This document shows positions 11,088-19,176 of a DNA stretch of 64,000 nucleotides, piece by piece. The notes under the pieces were generated by a model. It worked only from the letters and a program-made list of their open reading frames with translations, did no database searches and was not told where the DNA came from. The DNA comes from Streptococcus mitis (GTDB taxonomy: Bacteria > Bacillota > Bacilli > Lactobacillales > Streptococcaceae). Positions within the stretch are counted from its first letter, which is position 1. Every line of letters begins with the position of its first letter. The stretch is taken from positions 1 to 64,000 of the forward strand of contig NZ_JALDTZ010000003.1 of assembly GCF_023109105.1 (NCBI RefSeq), read 5' to 3'. The translations under genes were made by a program, and so were the position numbers.

Positions 11088-13499
11088 ATGATAAGGAATA
11101 AAAAACGAGATTATATACTGACCTACAAGCAACCAGCGTCAAGAACATATAAGGGTTGGGAAGAAGAAGCCTTACCGATAGGCAATGGCTCTTTAGGGGC
11201 AAAAGTATTTGGGCTTATAGGGGCTGAGCGGATTCAATTCAATGAAAAAAGTCTCTGGTCTGGGGGTCCACTTCCTGATAGTTCAGATTATCAGGGTGGA
11301 AATCTTCAGAATCAATATGTTTTTTTAGCGGATATTCGGCAGGCTTTGGAGAAGAGAGACTACAATACTGCTAAGGAACTGGCTGAACAGCACCTGGTCG
11401 GGCCAAAAACGAGTCAATATGGGACCTATCTGTCCTTTGGGGATATTCACATTGAGTTTAGCAAGCAAGGTAAGACTTTGTCTCAGGTGACGAATTATCA
11501 GAGACAGCTTAATATCAGTAAAGCGCTTGCGACGACTTCTTATGTCTATAAGGGAACGAGATTTGAACGTGAAGCTTTTGCCAGTTTTCCAGATGATCTC
11601 TTGATTCAGCGCTTTACTAAGGAAGGGGCGGAAACTCTAGATTTTACTATAGAACTGTCGTTAAGTCGTGATTTGGTTTCTGATGGAAAGTATGAGCGGG
11701 AAAAATCTGATTACAAGGAGTGCCAGCTGGATATCTCTTCTTCTCATATCTTGATGAAGGGGCGGGTTAAGGATAATGACCTCCAGTTTGCTAGTTATCT
11801 AGCTTGGGAAACGGATGGGGACATTAGAGTCTGGTCAGATAAGGTTCAGATATCAGGAGCCAGTTATGCTAATCTCTTCTTGGCGGCTAAGACAGATTTT
11901 GCCCAAAATCCTGCTAGCAATTATCGTAAGAAAATAGATTTAGAGCAACAGGTACAGAACTTGGTGAAGATAGCTAAAGAAAAGGGCTATGCCCAATTGA
12001 AATCAAGGCATATTCAGGACTACCAAGCCTTATTCCAGCGTGTTCAATTGGATTTGGGAGTTGATGTTGACACATCCACTACAGATGATTTGCTAAAAAA
12101 TTATAAGCCACAAGAGGGTCAGGCTTTGGAGGAGTTGTTCTTCCAGTATGGACGGTATTTATTGATTAGTTCTTCTAGAGACTGCCCAGATGCTCTACCA
12201 GCTAATCTACAGGGAGTCTGGAATGCGGTCGATAATCCTCCGTGGAATTCGGACTATCACTTAAATATCAATCTGCAGATGAATTATTGGCCAGCCTATG
12301 TTACCAATCTCCTAGAGACGGCCTTTCCAGTCATCAACTATGTAGATGATTTGCGTGTTTATGGTCGTCTAGCCGCTGCAAGGTATGCAGGAATCGTCTC
12401 TCAGGAAGGGGAGGAGAAGGGTTGGTTGGTTCACACACAAGCGACTCCCTTTGGTTGGACGGCACCTGGTTGGGATTACTATTGGGGGTGGTCACCAGCT
12501 GCCAATGCGTGGATGATGCAAACTATTTATGAAGCCTATTCATTTTACAGGGACCAAGACTATCTCAGGGAGAAAATTTATCCCATGTTGAGGGAAACAG
12601 TTCGTTTTTGGAATGCTTTTTTACATGAAGATCAGCAGGCGCAACGTTGGGTGTCTTCTCCGTCTTATTCCCCAGAACATGGTCCGATTTCGATTGGCAA
12701 TACCTATGACCAATCTCTGATTTGGCAGTTATTTCATGATTTTATTCAGGCTGCTCAGGAATTGGGTCTGGATGAGGACTTGTTGACTGAGGTTAAGGAG
12801 AAGTTTGATTTACTAAATCCTTTGCAAATCACTCAATCTGGTAGAATCAGGGAGTGGTATGAGGAGGAAGAGCAGCATTTTCAAAATGAGAAAGTGGAGG
12901 CCCAGCATCGGCACGCTTCCCATCTAGTGGGACTCTATCCTGGCACTCTCTTTAGCTATATGGGGCAAGGGTATCTTGATGCGGCGCGTGCTAGTCTCAA
13001 TGATCGTGGAGATGGAGGCACAGGCTGGTCTAAGGCTAATAAGATTAATCTCTGGGCGCGTCTAGGAGATGGCAATCGAGCCTACAAATTATTAGCAGAG
13101 CAGTTAAAGTCATCCACCTTGCCAAATCTTTGGTGTAGCCATCCTCCTTTTCAGATAGATGGTAATTTTGGTGCTACGAGTGGCATGGCAGAAATGTTAC
13201 TCCAGTCTCATACATCTTATCTGGTGCCTCTAGCCGCCCTACCTGATGCCTGGTCAAGTGGTTCCGTTTCAGGATTAGTGGCACGTGGATATTTTGAAGT
13301 TAGCATGAGCTGGGCGGATAAAAAACTTTTACAGTTGACCATTTTATCAAGAAGTGGGGGAGATTTGCGAGTCTCTTATCCAAGTATTGAGAAGAGTGTG
13401 ATTGAAATGAATCAAGAAAAAGTAGAAGCGAAATGCATGGGGAAAGATTGTATTTCGGTGGCAACATCAGAAGGGGATCTTGTTCAATTTTATTTTTAA
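11088..13499 (+). CDS. GH95 family glycoside hydrolase (alpha-L-fucosidase/galactosidase type)
   Basis: Cytoplasmic (no signal peptide) 803-aa enzyme of glycoside hydrolase family 95, whose members remove alpha-1,2-linked L-fucose or alpha-L-galactose from host-type glycans. Diagnostic blocks: ALPIGNGSLGAKVFG near residue 27, the NINLQMNYWPAY block carrying the paired Asn residues of the active site, HRHASHLVGLYPG near 607, and FQIDGNFGATSGMAEM near 685 with the catalytic Asp region. Pneumococci carry an orthologous gene at this position. The start is uncertain: this ATG lacks an RBS, and the family homology begins at about residue 11. Confidence 0.88.
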   Translation: MIRNKKRDYILTYKQPASRTYKGWEEEALPIGNGSLGAKVFGLIGAERIQFNEKSLWSGGPLPDSSDYQGGNLQNQYVFLADIRQALEKRDYNTAKELAEQHLVGPKTSQYGTYLSFGDIHIEFSKQGKTLSQVTNYQRQLNISKALATTSYVYKGTRFEREAFASFPDDLLIQRFTKEGAETLDFTIELSLSRDLVSDGKYEREKSDYKECQLDISSSHILMKGRVKDNDLQFASYLAWETDGDIRVWSDKVQISGASYANLFLAAKTDFAQNPASNYRKKIDLEQQVQNLVKIAKEKGYAQLKSRHIQDYQALFQRVQLDLGVDVDTSTTDDLLKNYKPQEGQALEELFFQYGRYLLISSSRDCPDALPANLQGVWNAVDNPPWNSDYHLNINLQMNYWPAYVTNLLETAFPVINYVDDLRVYGRLAAARYAGIVSQEGEEKGWLVHTQATPFGWTAPGWDYYWGWSPAANAWMMQTIYEAYSFYRDQDYLREKIYPMLRETVRFWNAFLHEDQQAQRWVSSPSYSPEHGPISIGNTYDQSLIWQLFHDFIQAAQELGLDEDLLTEVKEKFDLLNPLQITQSGRIREWYEEEEQHFQNEKVEAQHRHASHLVGLYPGTLFSYMGQGYLDAARASLNDRGDGGTGWSKANKINLWARLGDGNRAYKLLAEQLKSSTLPNLWCSHPPFQIDGNFGATSGMAEMLLQSHTSYLVPLAALPDAWSSGSVSGLVARGYFEVSMSWADKKLLQLTILSRSGGDLRVSYPSIEKSVIEMNQEKVEAKCMGKDCISVATSEGDLVQFYF

Positions 13500-13510
13500 G
13501 AAGATGTTAG

Positions 13511-13537
13511 AAGGCAGTAGTTTGAGACTGCCTTTTA
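13511..13537 (+). terminator. terminator after GH95 gene
   Basis: AAGGCAGT / ACTGCCTT stem with T run. Confidence 0.8.
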
Positions 13538-13561
13538 ATAAGGATTTGAGAATGTAAGCAG

Positions 13562-13590
13562 TTTCCAACTAGTTGAAAAAGCGTTATAAT
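13562..13590 (+). promoter_or_regulatory. promoter of ABC exporter pair
   Basis: TTTCCA (13562-13567), 17-base spacer, TATAAT (13585-13590); 39 bases before the ATG at 13630. Confidence 0.7.
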
Positions 13591-13629
13591 GGTAATAGGA
13601 AGTAATTTGTTTGAGAGAAGGTGGGTCTG

Positions 13630-14331
13630 ATGGCTTATATTGAGATGAAACACTGTTACAAGCGTTATCAGGTTGGGGAGACGGAGATTGTGGCCAATCG
13701 CGATGTGAATTTTGAGATTGAAAAGGGGGAGCTGGTGATCATTCTTGGTGCGTCTGGTGCAGGCAAGTCAACGGTTCTTAACCTTCTTGGAGGAATGGAT
13801 ACCAATGATGAAGGGGAGATTTGGATTGATGGTCTCAATATTGCCGACTATAGTCCCTACCAGCGCACCAATTACCGTAGAAATGATGTTGGTTTTGTTT
13901 TTCAGTTTTACAATCTAGTTTCCAATTTGACCGCAAAGGAAAATGTGGAACTGGCGTCAGAAATTGTGACAGACGCCTTGGATACTGAGCAGGTTTTGAC
14001 AGATGTAGGTCTGGCTCATCGTCTCAACAACTTTCCAGCCCAGCTTTCTGGAGGGGAGCAACAGCGAGTCTCCATTGCACGCGCAGTAGCCAAAAATCCT
14101 AAAATTCTCCTTTGTGATGAACCAACAGGAGCCTTGGATTATCAGACGGGCAAGCAAGTCTTGAAGATTCTCCAAGACATGTCTCGTCAAAAGGGAGCGA
14201 CTGTTATCATCGTGACTCACAATAGCGCATTAGCACCTATCGCAGATCGGGTGATTCATATGCACGATGCTAGTGTCAAGGATGTGGTGATCAACCAGCA
14301 TCCTCAGGATATCGATACATTGGAGTACTAG
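13630..14331 (+). CDS. ABC transporter ATP-binding protein (MacB/LolD type)
   Basis: Nucleotide-binding subunit of an FtsX-type exporter. Walker [10 protein letters not shown] near residue 40, Q-loop FQFYNLV, signature LSGGEQQR near 139 and Walker [12 protein letters not shown] near 160 are all present. ATG 13630 follows AGAAGGTGG at a good distance; the in-frame GTG at 13621 overlaps that RBS and is rejected, leaving 233 aa. The permease starts 1 base after its stop. MacB-type pairs usually act in antimicrobial-peptide defence, lipoprotein traffic or envelope stress; the substrate is not evident. Confidence 0.92.
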   Translation: MAYIEMKHCYKRYQVGETEIVANRDVNFEIEKGELVIILGASGAGKSTVLNLLGGMDTNDEGEIWIDGLNIADYSPYQRTNYRRNDVGFVFQFYNLVSNLTAKENVELASEIVTDALDTEQVLTDVGLAHRLNNFPAQLSGGEQQRVSIARAVAKNPKILLCDEPTGALDYQTGKQVLKILQDMSRQKGATVIIVTHNSALAPIADRVIHMHDASVKDVVINQHPQDIDTLEY

Positions 14332-14332
14332 C

Positions 14333-17041
14333 ATGATGAAGCGAAAAACCTATTGGAAGGACTTGATTCAGTCCTTCACAGGCTCCAAGGGGCGTTTTTT
14401 ATCCATCTTGACCTTGATGATGTTGGGGTCTCTAGCTCTAGTAGGCCTCAAAGTAACCAGCCCCAATATGGAGGCGACAGCCAATGCTTATTTAACAACT
14501 GCTCAAACCTTGGATTTGGCAGTCATGTCTAACTATGGCTTGGATCAAGCAGATCAAGAAGAGCTAGAACAGACACAGGGAGCAGAGGTAGAGTTTGGCT
14601 ATTTGACAGATGTGACTATGGATAATGGGCAGGATGCCATTCGGCTATACTCTAAACCAGAGCGAATTTCAACCTTTCAGCTCAGAGAGGGGCGACTTCC
14701 TCAGTCAGACCAGGAAATTGCTTTAGCTAGTCATTTGCAAGGCCAATATCGTGTGGGACAGGAGATTAGCTTTAAAGAAAAAGAAGGCAGTCATTCCTCT
14801 TTAAAAGACCATACCTATACCATTACTGGTTTTGTGGATTCAGCTGAAATCCTCTCTCAGAGAGATATGGGCTACGCAGGAAGTGGAAGTGGGACTCTGA
14901 CAGCTTATGGAGTGATTTTACCTAGTCAGTTTGATCAGAAAGTCTACAATATAGTACGTTTGAAATATCAAGATTTGTCAGGTTTAAATGCTTTCTCAGC
15001 AGCTTATGAAGAAAAATCCAAGCAACATCAGGAAGACCTTGAACAAACTTTGTCAGATAATGGCAAGGCACGTCTGCAACTCTTGAAAAAAGAAGGACAA
15101 GAGTCTCTAGACAAAGGTCAAGAGACCCTTGACAAGGCTGAGACTAATTTGCAGGAAGGCAAGCGTCGTTTAGCAGCTGCTGAAGCTCGTATACAGTTTC
15201 AAGAAAGTCAACTAGCCTTGCTTTCTCAAGCCCAGAGAGAGCAGGCCAGTGCTCAACTTATCCAAGCTAAGCAGGAATTGAGCAAGGAAGAGGACAAACT
15301 AAAGCAGGCTGAACAAAATCTAGCCCAAGAAAAGGAAAAATTAGAAAAACATCAGCAAGTTTTGGATGATTTGGCGGAGCCAAGGTATCAGGTCTATAAT
15401 CGTCAGACCCTGCCAGGTGGTCAGGGCTATCTCATGTATAGTAATGCTTCAGCCAGTATTCGAGCAGTGGGAAATATCTTTCCTGTAGTGCTTTATACCG
15501 TAGCGGCCATGGTGACCTTTACAACCATGACTCGCTTTGTGGATGAAGAGCGAACACATGCTGGAATTTTTAAGGCCTTGGGCTATCGCAGTAAGGATAT
15601 TATTGCTAAATTTCTCCTCTATGGTCTGGTAGCTGGGACTGTCGGAACAGCTCTAGGTAGTATACTTGGCCATTATTTACTAGCCAGTGTGATTTCAAGT
15701 GTCATTACAAAAGGCATGGTGGTGGGAGAAACCCAGATTCAGTTCTATTGGACCTATAGCTTACTGGCTCTTGCTTTGAGTTGGTTGGCGAGTGTGTTAC
15801 CAGCCTACTTGGTAGCTCGTAGGGAACTTCATGACGAAGCTGCCCAGCTTTTACTGCCTAAACCTCCTGTTAAAGGAGCTAAAATCTTACTAGAGCGCAT
15901 CGGTTTTATTTGGCATCGTCTCAGTTTTACTCATAAGGTAACAGCTCGCAATATCTTCCGTTATAAGCAGCGGATGTTGATGACGATCTTTGGTGTGGCA
16001 GGTTCTGTAGCCCTTCTCTTTGCAGGTTTGGGAATCCAATCCTCTGTAGCAGGAGTTCCGTCTAGACAGTTTCAACAAATCCAACAGTATCAGATGATTG
16101 TCTCTGAAAACCCTAGTGGGACCAATCAAGACAAGGCAGAGTTGGAAGAAGTGTTGAAAGGGCAGGATATCCAAGCTTATCAGAAAATCTATTCTAAAAC
16201 GCTAGACAAGGATTTCAAAGGTAAGGCTGGTCTTCAGACCATTACCCTTATGAGGACAGAGAAGGAAGATTTGACTCCCTTTATTCATCTGCAAAATCAT
16301 CAGCAGGAGCTGACATTAAAAGATGGTGTCGTTATTACAGCTAAACTTGCCCATCTGGCAGGTGTCAAGGTTGGACAGACTCTAGAAATTGAAGGTAAGG
16401 AACTAACGGTCGCTGCTATTACTGAGAACTACGTTGGCCACTTTATTTATATGAGTCAGGCTAGCTATGAGCAAATTTACGGACAGCTACCCCAAGCCAA
16501 CACTTATCTGGTCTCGTTAAGAGATACCAGTGCTACTAGTATCGAAAGACAGGCTGGCTTACTTATGAATCAATCTGCGGTGTCCAGCGTTGTCCAGAAT
16601 GCTTCAGCCATTCGGCTCTTTGACTCCGTCGCTAGTTCACTCAATCAGACCATGACCATCTTGGTCATCGTTTCGGTTCTGTTGGCTATTGTTATCCTCT
16701 ACAATCTGACCAATATAAACGTAGCTGAAAGAATCCGTGAACTCTCCACTATCAAGGTTCTCGGTTTTCATAATAATGAAGTCACCCTCTATATTTACCG
16801 TGAGACGATTGTGCTGTCTCTTGTGGGAATCGTACTTGGTTTGGTATCTGGTTTCTATTTACACCAATTTTTGATTCAAATGATTTCGCCTGCGACTATT
16901 CTCTTTTATCCACAGGTAGGCTGGGAAGTCTATGTAATCCCAGTGGCAGCAGTAAGCATCATTTTGACCTTACTTGGTTTCTTTGTCAATTATCATCTGA
17001 GAAAGGTTGATATGTTAGAAGCCTTGAAATCTGTAGAGTAA
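14333..17041 (+). CDS. FtsX-type ABC transporter permease with long coiled coil
   Basis: 902-aa permease partner of the preceding ATPase. The N-terminal membrane helix (about 20-42) is followed by an extracytoplasmic region with a strong coiled coil (about 225-345, rich in Gln, Glu and Lys). Then come an FtsX block of three helices (about 380-500), a second extracytoplasmic domain (about 570-760) and a final FtsX block (about 775-895) ending in KVDMLEALKSVE. This two-FtsX-domain layout is usual for Gram-positive exporters of this size. Followed by the hairpin cluster at 17089. Confidence 0.88.
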   Translation: MMKRKTYWKDLIQSFTGSKGRFLSILTLMMLGSLALVGLKVTSPNMEATANAYLTTAQTLDLAVMSNYGLDQADQEELEQTQGAEVEFGYLTDVTMDNGQDAIRLYSKPERISTFQLREGRLPQSDQEIALASHLQGQYRVGQEISFKEKEGSHSSLKDHTYTITGFVDSAEILSQRDMGYAGSGSGTLTAYGVILPSQFDQKVYNIVRLKYQDLSGLNAFSAAYEEKSKQHQEDLEQTLSDNGKARLQLLKKEGQESLDKGQETLDKAETNLQEGKRRLAAAEARIQFQESQLALLSQAQREQASAQLIQAKQELSKEEDKLKQAEQNLAQEKEKLEKHQQVLDDLAEPRYQVYNRQTLPGGQGYLMYSNASASIRAVGNIFPVVLYTVAAMVTFTTMTRFVDEERTHAGIFKALGYRSKDIIAKFLLYGLVAGTVGTALGSILGHYLLASVISSVITKGMVVGETQIQFYWTYSLLALALSWLASVLPAYLVARRELHDEAAQLLLPKPPVKGAKILLERIGFIWHRLSFTHKVTARNIFRYKQRMLMTIFGVAGSVALLFAGLGIQSSVAGVPSRQFQQIQQYQMIVSENPSGTNQDKAELEEVLKGQDIQAYQKIYSKTLDKDFKGKAGLQTITLMRTEKEDLTPFIHLQNHQQELTLKDGVVITAKLAHLAGVKVGQTLEIEGKELTVAAITENYVGHFIYMSQASYEQIYGQLPQANTYLVSLRDTSATSIERQAGLLMNQSAVSSVVQNASAIRLFDSVASSLNQTMTILVIVSVLLAIVILYNLTNINVAERIRELSTIKVLGFHNNEVTLYIYRETIVLSLVGIVLGLVSGFYLHQFLIQMISPATILFYPQVGWEVYVIPVAAVSIILTLLGFFVNYHLRKVDMLEALKSVE

Positions 17042-17088
17042 TTTAGTTGTTTTTATCAGATCGAACTTGAATTTACTCGTAAATCATG

Positions 17089-17115
17089 ACCACCCGCATA
17101 GCGAGTGGTTTTTTT
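17089..17115 (+). terminator. terminator after ABC exporter operon
   Basis: ACCAC-CGC / GCG-GTGGT stem followed by seven Ts. First of three adjacent hairpins. Confidence 0.75.
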
Positions 17116-17139
17116 GTCTCGCACCTAGCGGAGCGAGAC
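17116..17139. repeat. perfect 7-bp hairpin
   Basis: GTCTCGC (17116-17122) and GCGAGAC (17133-17139) directly follow the terminator T run. Function not known; possibly a mobile-element or repeat remnant. Confidence 0.6.
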
Positions 17140-17161
17140 GGACTAATAGTCACATAATTAT

Positions 17162-17194
17162 AAGGCTGATAGTATTAATTTCACTATCAGCCTT
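17162..17194. terminator. 12-bp perfect inverted repeat, likely terminator of tprA-like gene
   Basis: AAGGCTGATAGT (17162-17173) and ACTATCAGCCTT (17183-17194) with a 9-base loop, 44 bases beyond the stop of the minus-strand regulator gene. The U run is poor, so terminator strength is uncertain. Confidence 0.6.
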
Positions 17195-17238
17195 ACAGGT
17201 TATTTAACGTTTCAGAAAAACTATGATGTCAATATTAA

Positions 17239-18102
17239 CTAAACAGTATCTAATTCCTTCAAATAATTTTCTATCTTCATCAACATTAAAGGATTGTTAT
17301 AAATCTTACATAACTCTCTTGCTTCTATATAATAATTTTTGACTTGTTCTTTGTCTAGAAATTTGGCTCCAGCATTTCCTACAAGAATAAGTAGAGGAGC
17401 CAGTTGGTAGCTTGTCTGTCTTTGTTTACAGAGTTCAATAGTCTCAAGAGCTTCTTGGATGGCTTCATTATATTTTTCCTTTGACACTAGGTAGTGAGCG
17501 TAGTTGTAACGAACTCTGATGTAGCCAAATAAAAACTCTTGATGCTCAAAATTTTTTGTCTGATATAACTCCATTAAATGAGAGTAGTTTGCCTCATATT
17601 CTTGTTCACGACCAACTAAGGAATAGAAATTAGATAGAGTATTCAATGCCTTTAAATAAATCAGAGTATTTGAGGAGACTTTTAATAATATATTTTCCAA
17701 TGAAGAAATAGCCTCACACTTACTGTCATATTGATAGAAGTCAATAATAGCTTTAATCCATTCAAGGTAAGTTCGGTCTTCTAGTGTTAGAAAAGTACTT
17801 CGTTCAATCTCTATTCTATAAATATATTCCAAATTGTCATAATTTCTATCATCTAATAGTCGAGCAGATAATTGCTTGAAATTAGAGAGGTTAGATTTAA
17901 TTTCAATTTGTTCATTAAAAAAATAATCTAATGGCACTTCGAGTCGTTGGGAGAGTTTGAACAAAAGGTCTGCAGAGGGAATGAAATGCCCTCTCTCAAT
18001 TTTACTAATCTGGCTTTGTTCACAAATTCCTTCTGCAAGAGTTTGTTGGGAGAGTCTCAACTCTTTTCTTTTCAATCTGAATTTCTCTGCGAGTGTATTC
18101 AT
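17239..18102 (-). CDS. tprA: TprA-like RRNPP (PlcR-type) transcriptional regulator
   Basis: Cytoplasmic peptide-sensing regulator of 287 aa. An N-terminal XRE helix-turn-helix (about residues 6-60: KRKELRLSQQTLAEGICEQS) is followed by an all-helical region with TPR-like repeats to the end (for example NYAHYLVSKEKYNEAIQEAL, about 190-210), the domain that binds re-imported pheromones in PlcR, Rgg and TprA proteins. It is divergent from a PhrA-type pre-peptide gene, the arrangement of pneumococcal tprA/phrA, where TprA represses and the peptide relieves repression. AT content is higher than in the flanking core genes, consistent with acquisition. I infer orthology from the cognate peptide; identity with TprA needs an alignment. 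Confidence 0.82.
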   Translation of the reverse strand: MNTLAEKFRLKRKELRLSQQTLAEGICEQSQISKIERGHFIPSADLLFKLSQRLEVPLDYFFNEQIEIKSNLSNFKQLSARLLDDRNYDNLEYIYRIEIERSTFLTLEDRTYLEWIKAIIDFYQYDSKCEAISSLENILLKVSSNTLIYLKALNTLSNFYSLVGREQEYEANYSHLMELYQTKNFEHQEFLFGYIRVRYNYAHYLVSKEKYNEAIQEALETIELCKQRQTSYQLAPLLILVGNAGAKFLDKEQVKNYYIEARELCKIYNNPLMLMKIENYLKELDTV

Positions 18103-18136
18103 TAAAGATAATAAACCTTCCTATTTGCTTAATTTT

Positions 18137-18165
18137 ATTATAAAATTTTTAGTTCAAAATAGCAA
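18137..18165 (-). promoter_or_regulatory. promoter of tprA-like gene
   Basis: On the minus strand TTGCTA (18165-18160), 17-base spacer, TATAAT (18142-18137). Confidence 0.65.
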
Positions 18166-18170
18166 GTTAA

Positions 18171-18188
18171 AGGGATGAATAATTCCCT
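18171..18188. promoter_or_regulatory. candidate regulator operator (dyad)
   Basis: AGGGA and TCCCT, 8 bases apart, lie between the divergent tprA-like and phrA-like promoters. A hyphenated dyad here is where an XRE-type repressor would be expected. The short arms make this tentative. Confidence 0.35.
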
Positions 18189-18232
18189 ATGGTAATAAAA
18201 AAATAAAAAAGTCAAAAATTACATAAAAATAC

Positions 18233-18261
18233 TTGGCTAAATAAAATATATCTGTTAAAAT
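18233..18261 (+). promoter_or_regulatory. promoter of phrA-like gene
   Basis: TTGGCT (18233-18238), 17-base spacer, TAAAAT (18256-18261), 32 bases before the ATG. Confidence 0.6.
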
Positions 18262-18293
18262 AAAAACAAGGAAACAGAAAAGGGTTTCATTGC

Positions 18294-18464
18294 ATGACAA
18301 AAAAACGTGGAATTAAAAAATTAGTTACATTTGCATTACTAGGTGTTTTTATGTTTAGTAATACAATTCCTTACCAACAATTCATTCAGAAGAATAAACA
18401 ATTGGAGATTCGAGTCCAATCACAAAAGAAGTACAATGGTCTTGATGTTGGGAAGGCTGATTGA
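18294..18464 (+). CDS. phrA: PhrA-type signalling pre-peptide
   Basis: 56-aa secreted pre-peptide. A basic N-terminus (MTKKRGIKK) and a hydrophobic segment (about residues 10-23: LVTFALLGVFMFSN) form a Sec-type signal. A charged linker follows, and the C-terminus is LDVGKAD. That heptapeptide is the core of the PhrA pheromone described for pneumococcus, and 56 aa is also the length I recall for PhrA. In this family the C-terminal 7-10 residues are released outside the cell and re-imported by the Ami oligopeptide permease to bind TprA. The residue before NGLDVGKAD is Tyr here, Ser in the pneumococcal decamer as I remember it. RBS AAAGGG precedes the ATG; the gene is divergent from the TprA-like gene. 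Confidence 0.85.
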   Translation: MTKKRGIKKLVTFALLGVFMFSNTIPYQQFIQKNKQLEIRVQSQKKYNGLDVGKAD

Positions 18465-18778
18465 TTTCGTATTACTTTAAAATTCAACTATTTAGAGAAA
18501 GGTATTCTGATGAGAGCTTGTAACAATACCAGATAGATATAAGAATGGAGATGTTTGATAAAATGCTTTCATAGCTAACCAACTGTTGAAAATTATGAGT
18601 TACAAAATCTAAAGTATTTAAGATTGGTTTATAAAATTAGGTCTCTGTCTGTAGAAAGGAACGTGCAGTTAGAAAGGAGGAAAAAATAGGATACTATAAT
18701 TCAGACTGAGATTTCTAATTAAAATATGTAGTTGCATTTCGCTCATTTTCATAATATTTCATTTAGAGGAGTAATAAT
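18465..18778 (+). other. gene-free stretch with orphan Shine-Dalgarno
   Basis: 314 bases between the pheromone gene and the bacteriocin gene. All frames contain frequent stops. AAAGGAGG at 18673-18680 is a full Shine-Dalgarno but is followed by AUA instead of a start codon, and that frame stops after seven sense codons. The stretch looks like the scar of a lost gene, or a long untranslated leader. Confidence 0.5.
18729..18757 (+). promoter_or_regulatory. weak candidate promoter of bacteriocin gene
   Basis: TAGTTG (18729-18734), 17-base spacer, TAATAT (18752-18757), just upstream of the RBS AGAGGAG. The -35 is poor, as for a regulated promoter. Alternatively the gene is read from the phrA promoter. 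Confidence 0.35.
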
Positions 18779-19081
18779 ATGTTAAAATTTAGAAAAGTAG
18801 TTGCATCATCCCTTGCCGTTTTGGCAGTTAGTTTGGCTCTTCCTGTTTTGGCAGCTTCTCACCGTGGTGGCGAGTGGACCTATGGAGGCTATCATGATCC
18901 AAATAATTGGGGAGCATTTTCGAATTATTATCATGGTTCAGAGGATCACTGGGCCTATGTTGGAAGTAATGGACGTGACAATCAAAAGACAGCTTATGCA
19001 GGAGCACATAGTGCGGCCTATGCGTTTATTAATACAAATTTTGGGGAGCAAGTTACATTTGATGCGGGATGGCAAGAATAA
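18779..19081 (+). CDS. lactococcin 972-family bacteriocin precursor
   Basis: 100-aa secreted protein. The signal peptide (residues 1-25 or 26, ending PVLAA) is followed by a mature region of about 75 residues, rich in Gly, Tyr, Trp and His, without cysteine. The pattern G-E-W-x-x-G then SNYYHGSEDHWAYV matches the G-W-x-x-G...YSNYHHGSKxHSA core of lactococcin 972, a non-modified bacteriocin that binds lipid II and blocks septum formation in dividing cocci. RBS AGAGGAG. The next two genes are the membrane protein and ATPase that always accompany this family, which strongly supports the call. Only the length of the mature form is uncertain. Confidence 0.9.
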   Translation: MLKFRKVVASSLAVLAVSLALPVLAASHRGGEWTYGGYHDPNNWGAFSNYYHGSEDHWAYVGSNGRDNQKTAYAGAHSAAYAFINTNFGEQVTFDAGWQE

Positions 19082-19176
19082 TTGAAGAAGATTCTTTTAT
19101 CAATAGTTTAGTAAGCTTGTTAGTTTATAGAGGGCAGGGGTATTTCTGCCCTCTATTTTAGAATAAGGAATGCACT

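Noticed and set aside
18801..19085. A second long open frame overlapping the bacteriocin gene (+1 frame)
   Set aside because: It has no RBS, and the frame at 18779 has a signal peptide, RBS and clear family similarity.
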